Below, piece by piece: positions 61,467 to 64,000 of a DNA stretch of 64,000 bases; the stretch's first letter is position 1; every line of letters starts with the position of its first letter. Source of the stretch: Pseudomonadales bacterium (GTDB lineage: Bacteria > Pseudomonadota > Gammaproteobacteria > Pseudomonadales > UBA7239). Where the stretch lies: contig JAWLAB010000001.1 in assembly GCA_041395665.1 (NCBI GenBank), forward strand, positions 381,828 through 445,827, given 5' to 3'. The translations under genes were made by a program, and so were the position numbers. The notes below the pieces were generated by a model. The model was not told where the DNA came from and did no database searches. It was given only the letters and a program-made list of their open reading frames with translations.

Positions 61467-63779
61467 ATGAAGCGTTTCGCATCATTGATGATGTTGGTTT
61501 TTTTGTTTTTTGCAACGCACCTATTGGCCGCACCCTTGGTGGAAATCAATAGCGATACGGTGCACCTGCCTTTAACGCCGTACATTGATGTTTTAGAAGA
61601 TAAAAATGGCGGTCTCACGATCGACGATGTGGTGTCTGAGCGCTACGCGTTTCAATTTGCACCCGCATCATTGGCTGAGTTGTACTTTGGCTATTCCACT
61701 TCTGCTTATTGGTTGCGTTTTACGGTAGAAAATCAGCGTGATGAGGATATGCGACTGATTCTTGATGTGGCGCCAGCGGATATCGATTTTGTCGATCTCT
61801 ATGTGGTAGATCCACAAACAGGTCAATTGCAACAGCACACAAAATTGGGATCGGCAACACCTTACACCGATCGTGCTTATCGTTATCCATCCAATCTTTT
61901 CGATCTAAAAATTGCAGAGCATACAGCACACAGTTATTTCATTCGTATTGAATCGGATAAAGCGGTTAATGCGCGGCTATCGCTGAGTTCGCCTCGTGAA
62001 TACATGGTGAGCGCGACACAAAATGAATTTTGGCAAGGTGTGCTGCTGGGCAGTTTGGGTCTTTTGGCGGCAGTGTATTTAGGGCTTTTTGTGGTTTATC
62101 AATTCAGGGCTTTTTTATGGCATGGATTGACACTGATTTGTATTACAGCCATTCAGCTAGCATGGAATGGTTATGGGCTACCTTTCTTTGATAACCATGA
62201 AACATTGTTGGATCACCAAATTTTAACGCCGGTGTTTTTGTCTTTATTGTTTAGTGCGCTATATGCACAAAGTTTATTGAAAACGCGCAGACGAGCGCCT
62301 TGGCAGCACTATGCGCTTTCGATACTTGCGGTACTGAGTTTGATTTGTGCGATAGCGAATTGGTTTATTTCGCCGCATATTAGCGCCTCGTTAGCTGCGT
62401 GGTTATCTGCAGTGATTGTTGTTTTTATCTTTGCTGCCGCACTGCATGCCAATATGGATGAAATTGTCTTGGCGCGCCGTTTTATTACTCTGCGTGCTGT
62501 CACTATCGGCATGGTGTTGATAGCTATTTTTAATATCAATGGATTATTGCCTCAAGGCGCTTTCAGCACTTGGAGCGTAGCAGCGGCCATTGTTATTGAG
62601 TCTTTGGTTATGTGTGTAGTGATGTCGATCTATTGCATGAACCGCTTGCGCGATAGAGCAGAGGTATCGAAGGAAAAAGCAGAAAAAACAGCGCCTTCAT
62701 CCATTATCAATTTATCCGATGTCTGCCACGAGCTGCGCACACCAATCAGCGGTGTGTTGGGGATGACAGATTTATTGCTGACAGGTAATGTCACAGAACA
62801 GCAGCGCAACCAAATAAAAACTATTCATCGTTCAGGCTTGGCTTTGTTGGATGTTACAAACCGTTTGTCTGACTTGTCGTCCATTGAGCAAGGAACCGTT
62901 GAATTAAATAACGCACCTTTTGAGCTCACGGCATTGGTGGAATCTTGTATAGAAAGTTGCCGTCTGCGCGCAGAGAGCAGTAGCGTGGAGCTGATCTATC
63001 ATATTGATCGCGGTGTGAGTGGCTTTGTCAAAGGCGATCAAGAAAAATTACAGCATGTTTTGGTGAACTTGTTGCAGTTTTCTTTGCGTAATATAGAGCA
63101 AGGCGAAGTAGTTCTTAGTGTGAAGATTGTGGAAAACGATCAATTAATGTTTGATGTGCACTCAGGGCAAAACACACTAACAGAACATCGGCCTTTGTTG
63201 CGCCAACGCAACTTGCATTCCAGTGACCAACTGAACTTAACGATTGCAGAGCAATACATTAAGTTGATGGGCGGTGTTTTAGATACGCAGCTTTTTGCCA
63301 ATGGCGGTGCATTGATCAGCTTTTGTTTGCATTTAGAGGCGCATGTCGGTCATGACATATCGGCTGATGAAGAAGGTGCGTTGCAGGGATGCCGTATTTT
63401 AATTGTGGATGACAATGCCACATATTGCTCCATTATCGAACAACAAGCGGTGCAGTGGGGTATGACAGTGCAGTCAGCCAATAGTGGAATGGAAGCGCTG
63501 GCGATTCTGCGTTCTCATACCACAAAAGAAGAATTCTTTGATTTTGCGCTCATCGATTATGAAATGCCGGGTATGGATGGTCTTGAGCTCGCTGCACATA
63601 TTCGTGAGGATCAGAAAATCAATAGCGAACACTTATTGATGATGATGCTGACGGGTGTGAGCCGCGCGCCCAATAAATCAGCGTTGGAACAAGTTGGCAT
63701 GCAGCGCGTGCTCTATAAGCCGCTCAGTGGCAAGAGTTTAAAACAGGCTTTGCAAAATGCCTTAGCACAAAAAAAATAG
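61467..63779 (+). CDS. RetS-like hybrid sensor with degenerate ATP-binding domain
   Basis: The 770-residue protein has a signal peptide, a periplasmic 7TMR-DISM extracellular domain (about 25-165), seven membrane helices (about 185-390), a HisKA domain with H421 in VCHELRTPISGVLG, an ATPase-like domain and one receiver domain (D697 in ALIDYEMPGMDG). The ATPase part is degenerate: the N-box reads VLVNLLQFSLRN, without the metal-binding Asn, and the glycine boxes are lost (SGQNTLTEH and DQLNLTIAEQ). Downstream of purD is the RetS position in Pseudomonas; RetS antagonises GacS. RetS has two receivers, this has one. The kinase is probably a non-catalytic partner protein. Confidence 0.8.
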   Translation: MKRFASLMMLVFLFFATHLLAAPLVEINSDTVHLPLTPYIDVLEDKNGGLTIDDVVSERYAFQFAPASLAELYFGYSTSAYWLRFTVENQRDEDMRLILDVAPADIDFVDLYVVDPQTGQLQQHTKLGSATPYTDRAYRYPSNLFDLKIAEHTAHSYFIRIESDKAVNARLSLSSPREYMVSATQNEFWQGVLLGSLGLLAAVYLGLFVVYQFRAFLWHGLTLICITAIQLAWNGYGLPFFDNHETLLDHQILTPVFLSLLFSALYAQSLLKTRRRAPWQHYALSILAVLSLICAIANWFISPHISASLAAWLSAVIVVFIFAAALHANMDEIVLARRFITLRAVTIGMVLIAIFNINGLLPQGAFSTWSVAAAIVIESLVMCVVMSIYCMNRLRDRAEVSKEKAEKTAPSSIINLSDVCHELRTPISGVLGMTDLLLTGNVTEQQRNQIKTIHRSGLALLDVTNRLSDLSSIEQGTVELNNAPFELTALVESCIESCRLRAESSSVELIYHIDRGVSGFVKGDQEKLQHVLVNLLQFSLRNIEQGEVVLSVKIVENDQLMFDVHSGQNTLTEHRPLLRQRNLHSSDQLNLTIAEQYIKLMGGVLDTQLFANGGALISFCLHLEAHVGHDISADEEGALQGCRILIVDDNATYCSIIEQQAVQWGMTVQSANSGMEALAILRSHTTKEEFFDFALIDYEMPGMDGLELAAHIREDQKINSEHLLMMMLTGVSRAPNKSALEQVGMQRVLYKPLSGKSLKQALQNALAQKK

Positions 63780-63897
63780 TGTATAGATATTAGAAAATAA
63801 TAGGAGCCTGACCGCTTCGTCAAATCTCGAGTAGCTATGTAGGTACGCTTGTGGAAGAATTGAGGCGCTGTCCTCAAAATTTACCTGAGCGTGCCCT

Positions 63898-64000
63898 ATG
63901 TTCACTCGTCATCTTTCGTCCAAATTATTCCAAGGTTTTTTGCTGTCGTCGCTATTGCTGGTAGGCAATGTAGCGCTGGCGGCAAATAACACGCTGCAAG
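63898..64000 (+). CDS. Secreted protein, N-terminus only (runs off window)
   Basis: ATG 63898 begins a frame with a typical Sec signal peptide (MFTRHLSSKLFQGFLLSSLL then LVGNVALAA). No function can be given from 34 residues. The 118 bases before it, after the RetS-like gene, show a possible short hairpin TGAGG...CCTCA at 63861-63876 but no clear promoter. Confidence 0.5.
   Translation, partial: MFTRHLSSKLFQGFLLSSLLLVGNVALAANNTLQ

Overview
The window is chromosomal DNA of a gammaproteobacterium, most like the Pseudomonadales/Cellvibrionales group. This rests on gene order: smpB | ratA-rnfH | bamE | fur, argH next to an algZ/algR-type pair, lptD-surA-pdxA-rsmA-apaG-apaH opposite amgK-murU, and fis-purH-purD followed by a RetS-like sensor all match arrangements known from Pseudomonas and relatives. 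Base composition looks near 50% GC. I did not see any tRNA, rRNA or CRISPR array.

Layout. 1-5.9 kb: 3' part of 6S RNA, ilvA (minus strand), a DUF2505 protein, a methyltransferase/glycosyltransferase pair and the ABC-F ATPase uup. 5.9-11.4 kb: a copper module, with a divergent two-component system (cusS/cusR type) and a structural operon (small lipoprotein, CopA-type multicopper oxidase broken by several indels, copB, cupredoxin) under a probable CusR-type box. 11.4-12.9 kb: a 1.5-kb foreign-looking patch with an integron attC-like site, tiny cassette-like ORFs and a TumA/TumE toxin-antitoxin pair, flanked by an imperfect 25-bp direct repeat whose second copy is the 3' end of smpB. 12.8-15.6 kb: smpB, ratA, rnfH, bamE, fur, gtrA. 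15.7-19.1 kb: rfbBACD for dTDP-L-rhamnose.

19.2-35.0 kb is the most unusual region. A type I secretion ABC transporter and membrane-fusion protein are followed by three modules, each made of a small membrane-anchored protein and an RTX protein: a lipase, a decayed tandem copy of that lipase, and a very large RTX protein with a different N-terminal domain. Their shared linker and glycine-rich repeats suggest one family of secreted effectors with exchangeable heads. The preceding membrane proteins could be self-protection partners, but that is inference. Many reading frames here are broken by single-base indels in homopolymers.

35-64 kb is mainly housekeeping: trmO, an RluA-type pseudouridine synthase (frameshifted), an algR/algZ-type pair, argH, phosphoketolase, apaH-apaG-rsmA-pdxA-surA-lptD (envelope biogenesis and RNA modification), amgK-murU (cell-wall recycling), a TM2 protein, a YtjB/AhpA-like membrane protein, a CorB-type transporter, a CcsA-like protein, a cytochrome P450, a DUF3426 protein, fis, purH, purD and a RetS-like hybrid sensor with a degenerate ATP-binding domain. 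The window ends in the signal peptide of a truncated gene.

Consensus quality deserves attention. About twenty indels, most in G, A or T runs, hit the copper operon, an integron-cassette gene, the RTX island, the pseudouridine synthase and amgK, while the other genes are intact. Real decay and sequencing error cannot be told apart from this sequence alone.
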